Of a stretch of DNA of 64,000 bases, positions 17,915 through 27,938 are shown piece by piece. The translations under genes and the position numbers were made by a program. The stretch covers positions 1-64,000 of the forward strand of contig NZ_JAIZZN010000006.1 in NCBI RefSeq assembly GCF_020443565.1, given 5' to 3'. Below the pieces are notes generated by a model. The model did not search any database and was not told where the DNA came from. It was given only the letters and a program-made list of their open reading frames with translations. Source of the DNA: Clostridium sp. CS001 (lineage in GTDB: Bacteria > Bacillota > Clostridia > Clostridiales > Clostridiaceae). Each line of letters opens with the position of its first letter. Position 1 is the first letter of the stretch.

Positions 17915-18310
17915 TTACCCCCTACTTTTAAAGTAATCTAATAATATCTCTTTATCTCCGTCTACAAATTCATACTTATCTAATTCTCTTTCAGTAATCC
18001 ACCTAATAGAATCTATATCTTTGTGTGGAGTTAGATACTCTTTTACCTTACCAGTATAAACCAATGATGCATCTCCACTACTTTCATCAAATACATATTC
18101 CTTAAATAGGCTTGCCTCAAATAAAGTACACTTTAAATCTTTGTCTACTGCTTTAGATATACATTCCTCTGTAGTTTCCTTGCCTTTTACATCTTTACCA
18201 AAAATACTCCAAACCTTTGGTAACCCCCTTTTGGTTTTACCCCTAGCTGCAATTAAAACAGCATTAAAGTCATCACAAATTATTATTGAGCATCTTACAA
18301 CCTGCCCCAT
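17915..18310 (-). CDS. Nudix-fold protein with degenerate Nudix box
   Basis: 131 residues. The beginning V-V-R-C-S-I-I-I-C-D-D and middle V-W-S-I-F-G-K-D-V-K-G-K-E follow a Nudix fold, and W-I-T-E-R-E-L-D-K-Y resembles the family C-terminus. Where an active enzyme has R-E-x-x-E-E this protein has K-A-V-D-K-D, so the metal-binding glutamates are gone or replaced by aspartates. It may be a non-catalytic nucleotide-binding relative, or an enzyme with altered metal ligands. ATG has AAGGGGGAATT upstream. Monocistronic; divergent from nothing informative. Confidence 0.65.
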   Translation of the reverse strand: MGQVVRCSIIICDDFNAVLIAARGKTKRGLPKVWSIFGKDVKGKETTEECISKAVDKDLKCTLFEASLFKEYVFDESSGDASLVYTGKVKEYLTPHKDIDSIRWITERELDKYEFVDGDKEILLDYFKSRG

Positions 18311-18447
18311 GCTAATTCCCCCTTACCTTAAAATTGTTTACTTGTTAACATTCATACATAATTATGTAATTCTTAAAAATAGTATAATGTACTTGAAAAC
18401 AAATAACAAGTAAAACATACTAAAATAAAAGATATAAGTAATAAAAC

Positions 18448-18471
18448 GCTCCCACTATATAAAGCAGGAGC
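18448..18471 (-). terminator. terminator of the DUF2383 gene
   Basis: GCTCC at 18448-18452 pairs with GGAGC at 18467-18471 with a further partial pairing inside; on the minus strand GTTTTATTA follows. A modest hairpin placed directly after the DUF2383 stop codon. Confidence 0.65.
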
Positions 18472-18477
18472 ATCTTA

Positions 18478-18918
18478 TTACTTACATTTCCTCATTAATT
18501 CTTGTATCTTTCTTAGATGATTGCCGTAGTCAGCTACAACTCCCTTTACTTCTTTCATCAAACTAGGCTCTAACTCCTTATTCTCTTCTATAAAACTTTC
18601 ACCTTGAGTTATCCCCATTTCCATAGCTGCTGTGGCACGTTCACACACTTCTAAATCAGTATCTACAGGCATTAGTTTGATTTTCTCAAAGAAATCTGCC
18701 ATAGTACCCATTATTCCAAGAGTATCAGCGGCATCACCACCTAGTATTTCTATCCTATTGGTAATGGCCTCTTCATGTTTCTTAAAGGATTCTATGATTT
18801 CAACTAATTCATTTTTAAGCTCGGCATCCTTTGCTTTGCTAAGATAATCCTTAAAGGTAGTAGCTCCCATGTGTACCCCTTTCAAGAATTTGTTCATTTC
18901 TTTTACATCATTATTCAT
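18478..18918 (-). CDS. DUF2383-family four-helix (ferritin-like) protein
   Basis: 146 residues from the second ATG, which has GAGGTGAG nine bases upstream; an ATG two codons earlier is also possible. The sequence is all-helical, with E-M-N-K-F-L-K-G-V-H-M-G-A-T-T-F-K-D-Y at the start and K-K-H-E-E-A-I-T-N-R-I-E-I-L-G-G in the second helix, matching the PA2169/DUF2383 pattern. The K-x-H-E-E dyad is ferritin-like but a complete di-iron site is not obvious. Family members are found in spore-formers and in metal or stress contexts; no defined function. Monocistronic. Confidence 0.75.
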   Translation of the reverse strand: MNNDVKEMNKFLKGVHMGATTFKDYLSKAKDAELKNELVEIIESFKKHEEAITNRIEILGGDAADTLGIMGTMADFFEKIKLMPVDTDLEVCERATAAMEMGITQGESFIEENKELEPSLMKEVKGVVADYGNHLRKIQELMRKCK

Positions 18919-18970
18919 TACCATAATCTCACCTCAGTTTATTGTGAGCATTTGGTATTTTTATTATGCA

Positions 18971-21900
18971 TTATTCCTTCATTTCAAATAATCCAAATAC
19001 CTCTTCTTCGCTTAAAGCTGCAAATCCTTCTCCACTAGATAGTTCATCTCCCATAAGTGATGATATAAGTTTTTTCTTCTCCTCTTGAAGTAATAATATT
19101 TTTTCCTCTATAGTCCCTTTAGCTATAATCTTTATTACTTCAACCACATTATTTTGCCCTATTCTATGAGCTCTATCTGTAGCCTGCTCCTCTACTGCTG
19201 GATTCCACCATGGATCAAAGTGAATTACTACATCTGCTGAAGTTAAATTAAGTCCAGTTCCTCCTGCCTTTAAACTTATTAAAAACACAGAGTTTTCATA
19301 CTCACCAGATATGCCTTCACCTTCATTAAATGCTTTCACCATGCTCATTCTCTTCTCAGATGGCACAGACCCATCTAGGTAATTAAAGGATATCTCTTCT
19401 CTTTTAAGTCTTTTGCATATATTTTTTAAAACAGATGTAAACTGAGAGAACACAAGGACTTTATGCTCTCCTTCTATACTATTATGAAGAAGTTCCACTA
19501 GAGCTTCTATTTTTGCACTACCACCACTATAATCATTCATTAGTACTGTGGGGTCAAGGCACAGTTGTCTTAACTTTGTTATATAAGAGAGTACTTCTAT
19601 TTTACTATTTTTAAACTCATCATTTTTAACTTTATTTTCAATAAGTTCCATGGCATGATTTGCATAGGTTTTATAAATCTTCTTTTGCTCCTCTTCTAAA
19701 CTCACCATTAATGTCTTTTCAATCTTATCTGGCAATTCCTTTAAAACATCCTTCTTTTTACGCCTTAAAATAAAAGGTTTTATAAGCCTATTTAAATCCT
19801 CTAATATCTCTGGATTTTCTTTAAGCTTTTTATGATATCTTACACTAAACCTCTTCTCATCATATAGATACCCTGGCATTATAAAATCGAATATAGACCA
19901 TAGCTCCATAAGAGAATTTTCAATGGGAGTACCAGATAATGCAAATCTTGTCTTTGCTTTTATTTCTTTTACAGCTACTGCATTTTGAGAACTTGCATTT
20001 TTAATATTTTGAGCTTCATCTAATATGCAATAATCAAATTCCATCTTCTTGTAAATATCTATGTCTCTCTTTAACAGATTGTAAGTCGTTATAACCACAT
20101 CATAATCTTTTATAGTTTTTATTAATTCTTCACGTTCTTCCTTTTGTCCATTAGCAGCCACAACCACTAAATTGCTTGCAAACTTTTCAAACTCATTTGT
20201 CCAGTTATATATTAAAGAAGTAGGTGCTACAATTAACGTCTTACTTCCCTTGTTTGACAGTATAAATGTAATTGCCTGAATAGTTTTACCAAGACCCATT
20301 TCATCTGCTAAAATTCCACCAAAACCTAAATATTCTAGAGTTTTAAACCAATTATATCCTACCTTTTGATATTTTCTTAACTTTCCTTTTAAATCTACCG
20401 GTTCTTTGAATTTTAATTTATCTATATTTTTAAGCTTATCTTTTACTTCCTTTAATTCTTTTTTCCCTTTTATATATCTAATTTTGTTTTCTTCTAAATA
20501 GGTATCTAAAAAAATTCCTTTACTTTTAGATAGTTCGATATGATTATTATCAATATCTTTTGACGATATAACATCTAAAAGTTTTAAAAACTTATTAAGT
20601 TCTAACTCTTCTAAATCAAGATACTCTCCATTTTTAAGCTTGTAATATTTAAGACTGTTTCTAAAAGCCCTTAGTATATTTGCGGTTTCATTAGGATCAA
20701 TATCTCCTATTTTAAAATCCATTTCAAAGTAGTTATATTTTCCACTTTTTATATCTCCACTAATGCTAGACTTACCTAAGGATTTTATACCTTTAAAGTT
20801 TTCAGAATAATATACTTCTCCAATTTCTTGAAGTATTCCGATCTCACTTTTAAAAAATTTAAATATATAATCTTCTCCCTTTAAAAAGTGAAACTTACTC
20901 TTTATTTCTTCAAAACCTAATGCTTTTAGTTTGTCTATAACTTCTGCTTCCTTTTTACGGTCTCTATATACAATTTTTTCTGTGCAATCTTCAAAAATAT
21001 TAAACTCCAAGGCTTCATACTTAACTTTAAGTGTTAAAATAATAGCTTTCCCTTCTTGATTAAAGTAGAAACTAAAATGGCAGATGCCCATTATTATTTT
21101 ATCTTTTATAGCCTTAGACAAAGTAACACTTTGTGATAAATAATTAAGTTCTGGAACTAGTTTCCTTAATATCTTATCCTCCTCAATACTTGTCATCGTT
21201 ACAACCCTTGCCTCATTAAAAATCTGTAGATAAGGACTTATCTTATAACAAAACTCATAATCCGGAAGATATATAGTACTACCATACAAGAATACATCAT
21301 TCTTAGAGCCAATAGAGCCTAAAGCTACTGGCATTCCTCCGGTAGATTTAAGCACATAATTATTCTTTATTATTTTTAAATCAAAATCTATTGGTGGAGC
21401 CTGATATAATACTTCAGTATCCACGGGTCTATAAAAAAAACCTTCATTTAAGTATAATCTATGCTTAGTTATTACTTCAAAAAATTCTCTTGTTAGGTAT
21501 TTGGGAATATTTATACTTTTCCCATCCACATATGGCTGCTCACTTCTATTAACATATTTTTGAGGCACTTCCATAGTCTTTAACATATCAATAAAATCTA
21601 TAAGTCTTTTATCCTTTGTACTCAACCTTTGAGTTTCTATACTAAAGGTAAAATTCTTACTATATTTTATAGGAAAATTATTATAATATGCTACTAAAAA
21701 ATGATTAATATCCTTTATGATATAAAGATTACTTGAACTCATAGTCCTTAACCCTATTTTAAACTCAGCAGTAAGTCCATTGGTCCACTGATTTTTATTT
21801 ATGTATACTTCTATTTTTATTTCATCCTTTTGTTTTTCATCTCCCAGGAGTATAGATAATACGCTTCCATTATTTTCAAATATTGCTTTACTACCCACAT

Positions 21901-22252
21901 CTTCTTCTATTAAAAGAGGATTTCTAGCTAACTCCTCTAAAGCCTTATAAAAGGTTGCCACTAAATGTTTACAACAATAATTTTGAGTTTTAAATTCATT
22001 TTTTTCGTAATCAGCACAACTACAAGAAGTAGAAAAAATATCTCTTCTCCATGAATCCATTTCAATTTTCGTATGATATTCATTGAAAAGTTTCTCCGAA
22101 ATCACATTACCTTCTATGCATATTAATTTATCTTCACTGGTAATATTTATAGAGGAAACTAAATCATTATTAAGGACTCTTTGTCCTCTAGCATGATTTT
22201 TACCAGTGGTCCCCTCATTAAATATTTGTAATACTATATCTTCATTTAACAT
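18971..22252 (-). CDS. SWIM zinc-finger SNF2-family helicase
   Basis: About 1093 residues from ATG 22252, which has AGGAGA five bases upstream; an ATG nine codons earlier (22279) is the alternative. An N-terminal SWIM finger is seen as C-S-C near residue 75 and C-C-K-H about 18 residues later. A SNF2-associated bacterial region fills about 150-600. The Snf2 ATPase follows: G-G-I-L-A-D-E-M-G-L-G-K-T (motif I), L-D-E-A-Q-N (motif II), S-G-T-P-I-E-N (motif III), F-S-Q-F-T-S-V-L (IV), G-T-G-L-N-L (V) and A-T-D-R-A-H-R-I-G-Q (VI). It should translocate on double-stranded DNA and displace proteins such as RNA polymerase. It starts 70 bases after the stop of the large GGDEF gene, so probably shares its transcript. 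Confidence 0.92.
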   Translation of the reverse strand: MLNEDIVLQIFNEGTTGKNHARGQRVLNNDLVSSINITSEDKLICIEGNVISEKLFNEYHTKIEMDSWRRDIFSTSCSCADYEKNEFKTQNYCCKHLVATFYKALEELARNPLLIEEDVGSKAIFENNGSVLSILLGDEKQKDEIKIEVYINKNQWTNGLTAEFKIGLRTMSSSNLYIIKDINHFLVAYYNNFPIKYSKNFTFSIETQRLSTKDKRLIDFIDMLKTMEVPQKYVNRSEQPYVDGKSINIPKYLTREFFEVITKHRLYLNEGFFYRPVDTEVLYQAPPIDFDLKIIKNNYVLKSTGGMPVALGSIGSKNDVFLYGSTIYLPDYEFCYKISPYLQIFNEARVVTMTSIEEDKILRKLVPELNYLSQSVTLSKAIKDKIIMGICHFSFYFNQEGKAIILTLKVKYEALEFNIFEDCTEKIVYRDRKKEAEVIDKLKALGFEEIKSKFHFLKGEDYIFKFFKSEIGILQEIGEVYYSENFKGIKSLGKSSISGDIKSGKYNYFEMDFKIGDIDPNETANILRAFRNSLKYYKLKNGEYLDLEELELNKFLKLLDVISSKDIDNNHIELSKSKGIFLDTYLEENKIRYIKGKKELKEVKDKLKNIDKLKFKEPVDLKGKLRKYQKVGYNWFKTLEYLGFGGILADEMGLGKTIQAITFILSNKGSKTLIVAPTSLIYNWTNEFEKFASNLVVVAANGQKEEREELIKTIKDYDVVITTYNLLKRDIDIYKKMEFDYCILDEAQNIKNASSQNAVAVKEIKAKTRFALSGTPIENSLMELWSIFDFIMPGYLYDEKRFSVRYHKKLKENPEILEDLNRLIKPFILRRKKKDVLKELPDKIEKTLMVSLEEEQKKIYKTYANHAMELIENKVKNDEFKNSKIEVLSYITKLRQLCLDPTVLMNDYSGGSAKIEALVELLHNSIEGEHKVLVFSQFTSVLKNICKRLKREEISFNYLDGSVPSEKRMSMVKAFNEGEGISGEYENSVFLISLKAGGTGLNLTSADVVIHFDPWWNPAVEEQATDRAHRIGQNNVVEVIKIIAKGTIEEKILLLQEEKKKLISSLMGDELSSGEGFAALSEEEVFGLFEMKE

Positions 22253-22322
22253 ATCTTCTCCTAGTTTCTTGAATTTCATAGCCCTCTAATTATATCTCAA
22301 AATCTCTCCCACCTTTTGTATG

Positions 22323-25300
22323 CTAAAATACCCCAATTAATAGTTGACCTAACATACTTGTAAAATTCAAATCCTCTATCTTGAACTCCTTAACTTTAAT
22401 AGGTACAGTAAGGTACAGTATTCCATATACAATACCAGATTTAATTATAGGAATAACCAAAACAGAATTCCAATTTGGCATTCCAGTTACTATATCATAG
22501 TCTACTATAGAGTCCCAATCTATTATGCATTTAGCTTGCTTATCTATAATTACAGCTTCGATTATAGCTTCACTATAACCTTTAGCCTCAGTCCAATCCT
22601 CTTTGAAAATCTGTCTTGCAAATTTTTTAGTAACCTTATTTCTGTTTATCATAAAGAACATACCATTGTGCGCCTCAGTTGTTTCAATTATTCTACCAAG
22701 CGAATTAAATACCTTAGTTTCGAAGTTATCTTCTCCCTTAATAATTTCCACAAGCTCTGACATAGCTAATATATTTCTTGAATCTTGGACTAAATTTCCT
22801 GAAACTATTCCTAACAGTTTATTGGTACCCTTAACTGTGCCAACAAACTCCTCTTCCCATATTTGACTCCTATTTCTTCCACTTGCCTTAGCCACATACA
22901 GTGCTTGGTCAGCTTTTTCTACTAACTCCTGTTTCCATTTTCCATGGTTTGGATATGTAGCTATGCCAATGCTAACCGTTAGCTCTCTTTTTGAACCTAA
23001 TAGCTTTTTATCTTCAATATCTCGTCTTATTCTTTCTGCAATTTCATAGGCAAGGGTTGTATCAGTTTCAGGTAAAATAACAATAAATTCTTCTCCACCA
23101 TATCGACCGCATACATCATTCTTTCTAATTGAATCCATAACTACTTTGCAGACATCTCTAAGTACTTGATCTCCCGTTTGATGACCAAACCTATCATTAA
23201 CCCCTTTGAAATTATCCAAATCAAACATGATTATTGAGAACTTACCTTGAACTTTATTAGCCTTTTCTATCTGCTGAGATAGTGCATCCTCTAAAAATCG
23301 CCTTGTAAGGGTACCTGTTAGTTTATCAATAGAAGAGCTAATTTTAAGTAAGTAGTTTTCCATAACGAAACTTATAAATGAGGTTAGATCCCCGCATTTA
23401 TTCAAACTTTCTTCATTAAAGTTATTTAACACTCTTTCAGATTCCATATATAAATAACCCTTTATACTTTCGGTCTTAAATAGTTCATTAATACTTCTAC
23501 TTTCAACTTTTAGCATTTCTATAGAGCAATGCTCTTTTTTTAGAATCGGTATACACATTATAGATTTCATGCCACTAGGCATAAATCTTAGTTCTATGTC
23601 TTTTCCACTATTAAAGGCCTCACTAACTAATATAGAGTTTTTAGTTTCTCTTACTCTTTGTAGAATTGGTTTTATATGTGTTATATCTTGATTTCCATCA
23701 CTGGAGGCTAAAATCGAATATTCTTCTTCACTTCCCTCAGAAATAACTAAACTTCTAGTAGATAATACTATGCTCGAAACAAGCTTTGTAACGGTGTCTA
23801 ATATGTCTAGTGGCTCCTCACACATGTTGACAATAATATCATTAATGTCGTAAATATCTTTTGGCAAAATTGTCCTATATATCTTCTTAGATGATTCAAT
23901 GAAACTTTTATTATTTAGTATTTCAGCAAATGTATTATAGTGAAAAAGATTTTTTAGTTCCTTTTGATTTAAAATAATGGTTCTAGGACCTGTAGATTCA
24001 AGGCCTTTACTATTTGGATAAGACTTACTCATATACTTAATTGCATCAAAAGGCTTCATCCTATTCCAGGAATTAATGTACTTAACCCTAACTTCTTCTG
24101 GCAATTGGAGCGTGCAATCCTTAATTATCTCACAGGCTTCAAAGTGGTAGTTTACCGCATAGAAATAATCATCCTGTGAAAAATAATAGTCTCCAATAGC
24201 GTTACATATTCTCCATTGGAAGATCTTATTTCTTAGTCTCTTACATAAATCTAAGGCTTCCATCAAGTTATTAATTTTGATTTTATCTTCATATAAAAGT
24301 CCTTTTAGATACAATCCTTTTAGTTTTATTACCTCAGATGATATTTCCTGTTTACTTAAGGTATTTGTTTTAAATAAACTTCTTGCTACCTTAATGTATC
24401 CATTTTCATATAGTGAAATACAAATTTCATATAGTACATTGACTTTATCAATATTATTCTTAAAGCTATTAATAACTATATTCATATGCTTAATCTTTTT
24501 ATTTATATCTTTTAAGTTTTTTGCTCTTTGTATTTCTAAAATAAACAATAATAATTTGCTATTATTATCTTGAGTTGTGCCATCATTATTGCAAATCTCT
24601 ATAGCCTTTTTAACCAAAATATAAGCCTCATCAATGTTGCCTATGGCATAATAAAGTTCTGCCCCCATTTGATAAAACAAAGAAATATCTTTGCCTTGAA
24701 TAGGGTGTTGTTCCAGCTCCCCTTGTGCTAAAAGATTATATTCATAAGACTCCTTGATATTTCCCATCTTTAAACACACATAGGAAAGATAATTGTAAGT
24801 ATAAAACACATTACCTTCTAATCCCATATTTGTTGACTTTTCTAGTACATCTTTAAGGTATTTAAATGCAGCATCATAGTGAAAATTATCTATATTGCAA
24901 ACTGCTAAATTAATCAAAGCAATAATTTCTGATTCCACAATATTATTTTCTTTACATATTACCAAAATTTTATTGTAATAACTAATAGCAGTTTCGCGCT
25001 CTTGGTAATGGTCTCCATAAATTACTCCAAGGTTATTTAAACAAATACACATGCCTTCCGGATTATTTATTTCCTCGAAATATTTAAGCGCCTTTCTATA
25101 GTGTTCCAATGCTTGAATTTTCCTGGAAGTTTCTGAATACATAACTCCAAGGATATTATATAAAAGACCCTTGTACTTTAGATAATTATCCCCACACTTA
25201 TCTATAGAATAATTACATATACCAATTACTTTTTGGTACTCCCTCTTTGACATATATAGATTTGCAAGAAGCTTTCTGTTTTCAAGGTAGCCTTCCATGT

Positions 25301-27770
25301 ATTCAATATTTGAAAGTATAGTTTCACCTTTTTCTATGTACTCAACTGCCTCTTCCATTTCATTCTTCTTCATACATATATATGCCACTTTGTTTGCAGT
25401 ATCAACTTGAAGTTTTTCTTCTACTAAATTCATTGAATACTCATATGGTTTTTTATAAGATTCTAGTGCAGCTGATAAGTTCCCTACACTTACGTAAATA
25501 TCTCCTATCTTAAGAAGAATCTCCACCTTTTTATTAAGGTCCTCTTGGGAAGCCAACATTGACAAAGCTTTTTTATACTTTGAAATTGCTTCATCCATGA
25601 TTCTAAGTGATTTCATTTCTTCTGCAAGCTCTATGCAATACTTTACAGTTCTTTGTACATCCTTAGCCTTTTCTAAATGATATATAAGTTCTTCTTTACT
25701 TCCTTTTTTCTCAACTTCAAATAACTTTTCAAGTACCGAGGACGCAATCTCATGTTTTGCTTTACGCTGATTTTCACTTAACTTATCATATATTAAATTT
25801 TTAAGTACCTTATTATTAAAATCAAATACAAACCCTCTATCCTCAATTTTTCTACATAGTATTCCTTTAGCACATAGTTCATTAACGTAATTTTCTATTC
25901 TAACATCGTTATCAATAAAAAGTTTTTCAATAACTTCAATTGAAATAGCAGTATTAAATATGGATATGGTACTTAATACTTCATAACTTCCTTGATCAAT
26001 TTCCTTTATTTGATTTAATAGTGCTTGCTCCATAGTTGATGCAATTGGCATTTCATCTAAAGTTTCAAAAGGAGTATACCACTTTCCATGTTTTACATTT
26101 ATACCAAGTATCTTTTTAGCCGCAAAATCCTTTAAGGTTTCCTCAATAAATAAAGGGTTTCCGTAAGTTTTGCCATAAATCTTTTCTCCAAACTCACTAG
26201 GAACCCAAGGCATACCAAGTATCCCTTGAATCATAATAGATGTTTCTTCATTGTTAAAGTTATTTAAAGAAATCCTTATATTATTTAACCCTTTATTTAG
26301 TAATTGCTCAAATCTATCATTTTTACCTTTAGTATAAGATAAAACTATCATTATATTTTGATCATTATAACTTTGCATATTTATATACTCTAAGAGTTCC
26401 ATTGAGAACTCATCTAAACAATTAGCATTATCTATAATAAAAATGGTAGGTTTATTATTAATGCTTTCTTCAATAAAACTGTATATCCTACTAATTAGTC
26501 TGTACTTTTCTTTCTCACCTATTAAACTTTCTGAAGCCACAACATTACTTTCTTTGCCAAGATCCGGAATTAGTTTTATTAATTCATTTTGATATCTTTT
26601 TACTATTTCCTCATCACATACAGCTACTACTTTTTTTAATATATCTATAATCGCCTTATTACTTTTGGTGCTACTATCAAAATTCTCTATAGCAAAGCTA
26701 GAAAAAATATTAGCTTTTCTCATGTAAAGTAAATGCTCTATTTCTTTAAGCAGTCTTGTTTTTCCAATACCTTGTTCACCCTGAACAAATATAATTCCAT
26801 TTGATGTGCTACGATTAACTAAATCTTCATAAGCACTAATTATTTTAGTTACTTCAACATTTCTACCAACTATTTTAGTGTTAAAGTTCAATTTCTCAAT
26901 TTCATCAATTATATAAGCCTTATATTCTGTATTAAAAAACTCATTAACATCTTTTACTATTTCATTTATATTGTCATAGCGATTACTTAAATGTTCATTA
27001 GTCATCTTTTTAATTATTTTAATTATATTATTATAAAATTCTAATGTTGATATAGAGTTGCTGTGCTCTATTTTAACCCTATTCTCAAGTTTAAGAATAT
27101 CCTGTTGTATATTAGTTCTTTCATTAATATCTATTTTACATAATGCAAGTAGAACAACCCCCATAGAGTATATATCTGAAGCTATTGTTGGATTTTTACC
27201 CACAATCTGACCAGGAGCCTTAAATTTCTTTTGACCTAGCTTACTATGACCATAGTCTTGCTTTTGAATTTCTATAGTTGGTAAATCCTTGAGAATAACT
27301 TTATTCTTATTACCCTTATTAACAATCATTATATTATTAGTATTAAATTCTCCATAAACAAAGCCTTTAATATGCAAGTAATTTAATGCCATACATAATT
27401 GCATAAATATATCTAGAATATTATTCTCACATATATTTGCCATTACTTCTTGTAATTCTTCAGTATTCCCTATGTAATCATTGGTATAAAAGTACTCACC
27501 ATTCTTTATTTTACTATTGTCAATAATGCGAATAAAGCCAAAATCAAAAACTTTACTTATATTTTCATGGTCTATGCTTGGAAATGTAATAAATTCAGCT
27601 ATGAAATAGCTTATCAAATTTTCTGCTGCAAATTCAGAGTTAATAATATTTAACTGAACTTTCTCATGATTATTTACAACATCGGAAACAAGATAGGAAG
27701 ACTTAATCCTATCTTGAGTTAAACTTTTAATAACCCTATATCTATTGTTGATTAAATTCAATGATAACAC
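22323..27770 (-). CDS. giant pseudokinase / STAND ATPase / TPR / GAF / diguanylate cyclase / GAF protein
   Basis: 1815 residues. Order: protein-kinase fold about 8-285, ATPase about 298-560 with Walker A G-E-Q-G-I-G-K-T (331-338) and I-I-D-N-A as Walker B, winged-helix-like linker, TPR-like helical repeats about 700-1215, GAF-like region about 1305-1475, GGDEF domain about 1478-1640, second GAF-like region about 1665-1815. The kinase part lacks the glycine loop and VAIK lysine, the catalytic loop reads Y-G-E-F-N-T-N-N in place of H-R-D-x-K-x-x-N and the DFG site reads D-L-P, so it is a pseudokinase. The cyclase is intact: G-G-E-E-F at 1558-1562 and inhibitory R-x-x-D at 1549-1552. It should make c-di-GMP under control of an ATP-driven sensor. 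Starts at GTG with a weak GGGGAT site; TTG 27761 is an alternative. Confidence 0.88.
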   Translation of the reverse strand: MLSLNLINNRYRVIKSLTQDRIKSSYLVSDVVNNHEKVQLNIINSEFAAENLISYFIAEFITFPSIDHENISKVFDFGFIRIIDNSKIKNGEYFYTNDYIGNTEELQEVMANICENNILDIFMQLCMALNYLHIKGFVYGEFNTNNIMIVNKGNKNKVILKDLPTIEIQKQDYGHSKLGQKKFKAPGQIVGKNPTIASDIYSMGVVLLALCKIDINERTNIQQDILKLENRVKIEHSNSISTLEFYNNIIKIIKKMTNEHLSNRYDNINEIVKDVNEFFNTEYKAYIIDEIEKLNFNTKIVGRNVEVTKIISAYEDLVNRSTSNGIIFVQGEQGIGKTRLLKEIEHLLYMRKANIFSSFAIENFDSSTKSNKAIIDILKKVVAVCDEEIVKRYQNELIKLIPDLGKESNVVASESLIGEKEKYRLISRIYSFIEESINNKPTIFIIDNANCLDEFSMELLEYINMQSYNDQNIMIVLSYTKGKNDRFEQLLNKGLNNIRISLNNFNNEETSIMIQGILGMPWVPSEFGEKIYGKTYGNPLFIEETLKDFAAKKILGINVKHGKWYTPFETLDEMPIASTMEQALLNQIKEIDQGSYEVLSTISIFNTAISIEVIEKLFIDNDVRIENYVNELCAKGILCRKIEDRGFVFDFNNKVLKNLIYDKLSENQRKAKHEIASSVLEKLFEVEKKGSKEELIYHLEKAKDVQRTVKYCIELAEEMKSLRIMDEAISKYKKALSMLASQEDLNKKVEILLKIGDIYVSVGNLSAALESYKKPYEYSMNLVEEKLQVDTANKVAYICMKKNEMEEAVEYIEKGETILSNIEYMEGYLENRKLLANLYMSKREYQKVIGICNYSIDKCGDNYLKYKGLLYNILGVMYSETSRKIQALEHYRKALKYFEEINNPEGMCICLNNLGVIYGDHYQERETAISYYNKILVICKENNIVESEIIALINLAVCNIDNFHYDAAFKYLKDVLEKSTNMGLEGNVFYTYNYLSYVCLKMGNIKESYEYNLLAQGELEQHPIQGKDISLFYQMGAELYYAIGNIDEAYILVKKAIEICNNDGTTQDNNSKLLLFILEIQRAKNLKDINKKIKHMNIVINSFKNNIDKVNVLYEICISLYENGYIKVARSLFKTNTLSKQEISSEVIKLKGLYLKGLLYEDKIKINNLMEALDLCKRLRNKIFQWRICNAIGDYYFSQDDYFYAVNYHFEACEIIKDCTLQLPEEVRVKYINSWNRMKPFDAIKYMSKSYPNSKGLESTGPRTIILNQKELKNLFHYNTFAEILNNKSFIESSKKIYRTILPKDIYDINDIIVNMCEEPLDILDTVTKLVSSIVLSTRSLVISEGSEEEYSILASSDGNQDITHIKPILQRVRETKNSILVSEAFNSGKDIELRFMPSGMKSIMCIPILKKEHCSIEMLKVESRSINELFKTESIKGYLYMESERVLNNFNEESLNKCGDLTSFISFVMENYLLKISSSIDKLTGTLTRRFLEDALSQQIEKANKVQGKFSIIMFDLDNFKGVNDRFGHQTGDQVLRDVCKVVMDSIRKNDVCGRYGGEEFIVILPETDTTLAYEIAERIRRDIEDKKLLGSKRELTVSIGIATYPNHGKWKQELVEKADQALYVAKASGRNRSQIWEEEFVGTVKGTNKLLGIVSGNLVQDSRNILAMSELVEIIKGEDNFETKVFNSLGRIIETTEAHNGMFFMINRNKVTKKFARQIFKEDWTEAKGYSEAIIEAVIIDKQAKCIIDWDSIVDYDIVTGMPNWNSVLVIPIIKSGIVYGILYLTVPIKVKEFKIEDLNFTSMLGQLLIGVF

Positions 27771-27938
27771 ATCCCCATTTGTAAGTTCTCTCTCTTTCTT
27801 TACATTATACCATATGGTTAAAATATACTATAGTGTAATAATTAACTTTAAGTCTAAAATAATTGATTTTTAAGCTTCTTTGAAGAAACTTAATACTTTA
27901 ACAAATAATAATCATAGTAACAATAGAAAAATCACTAC

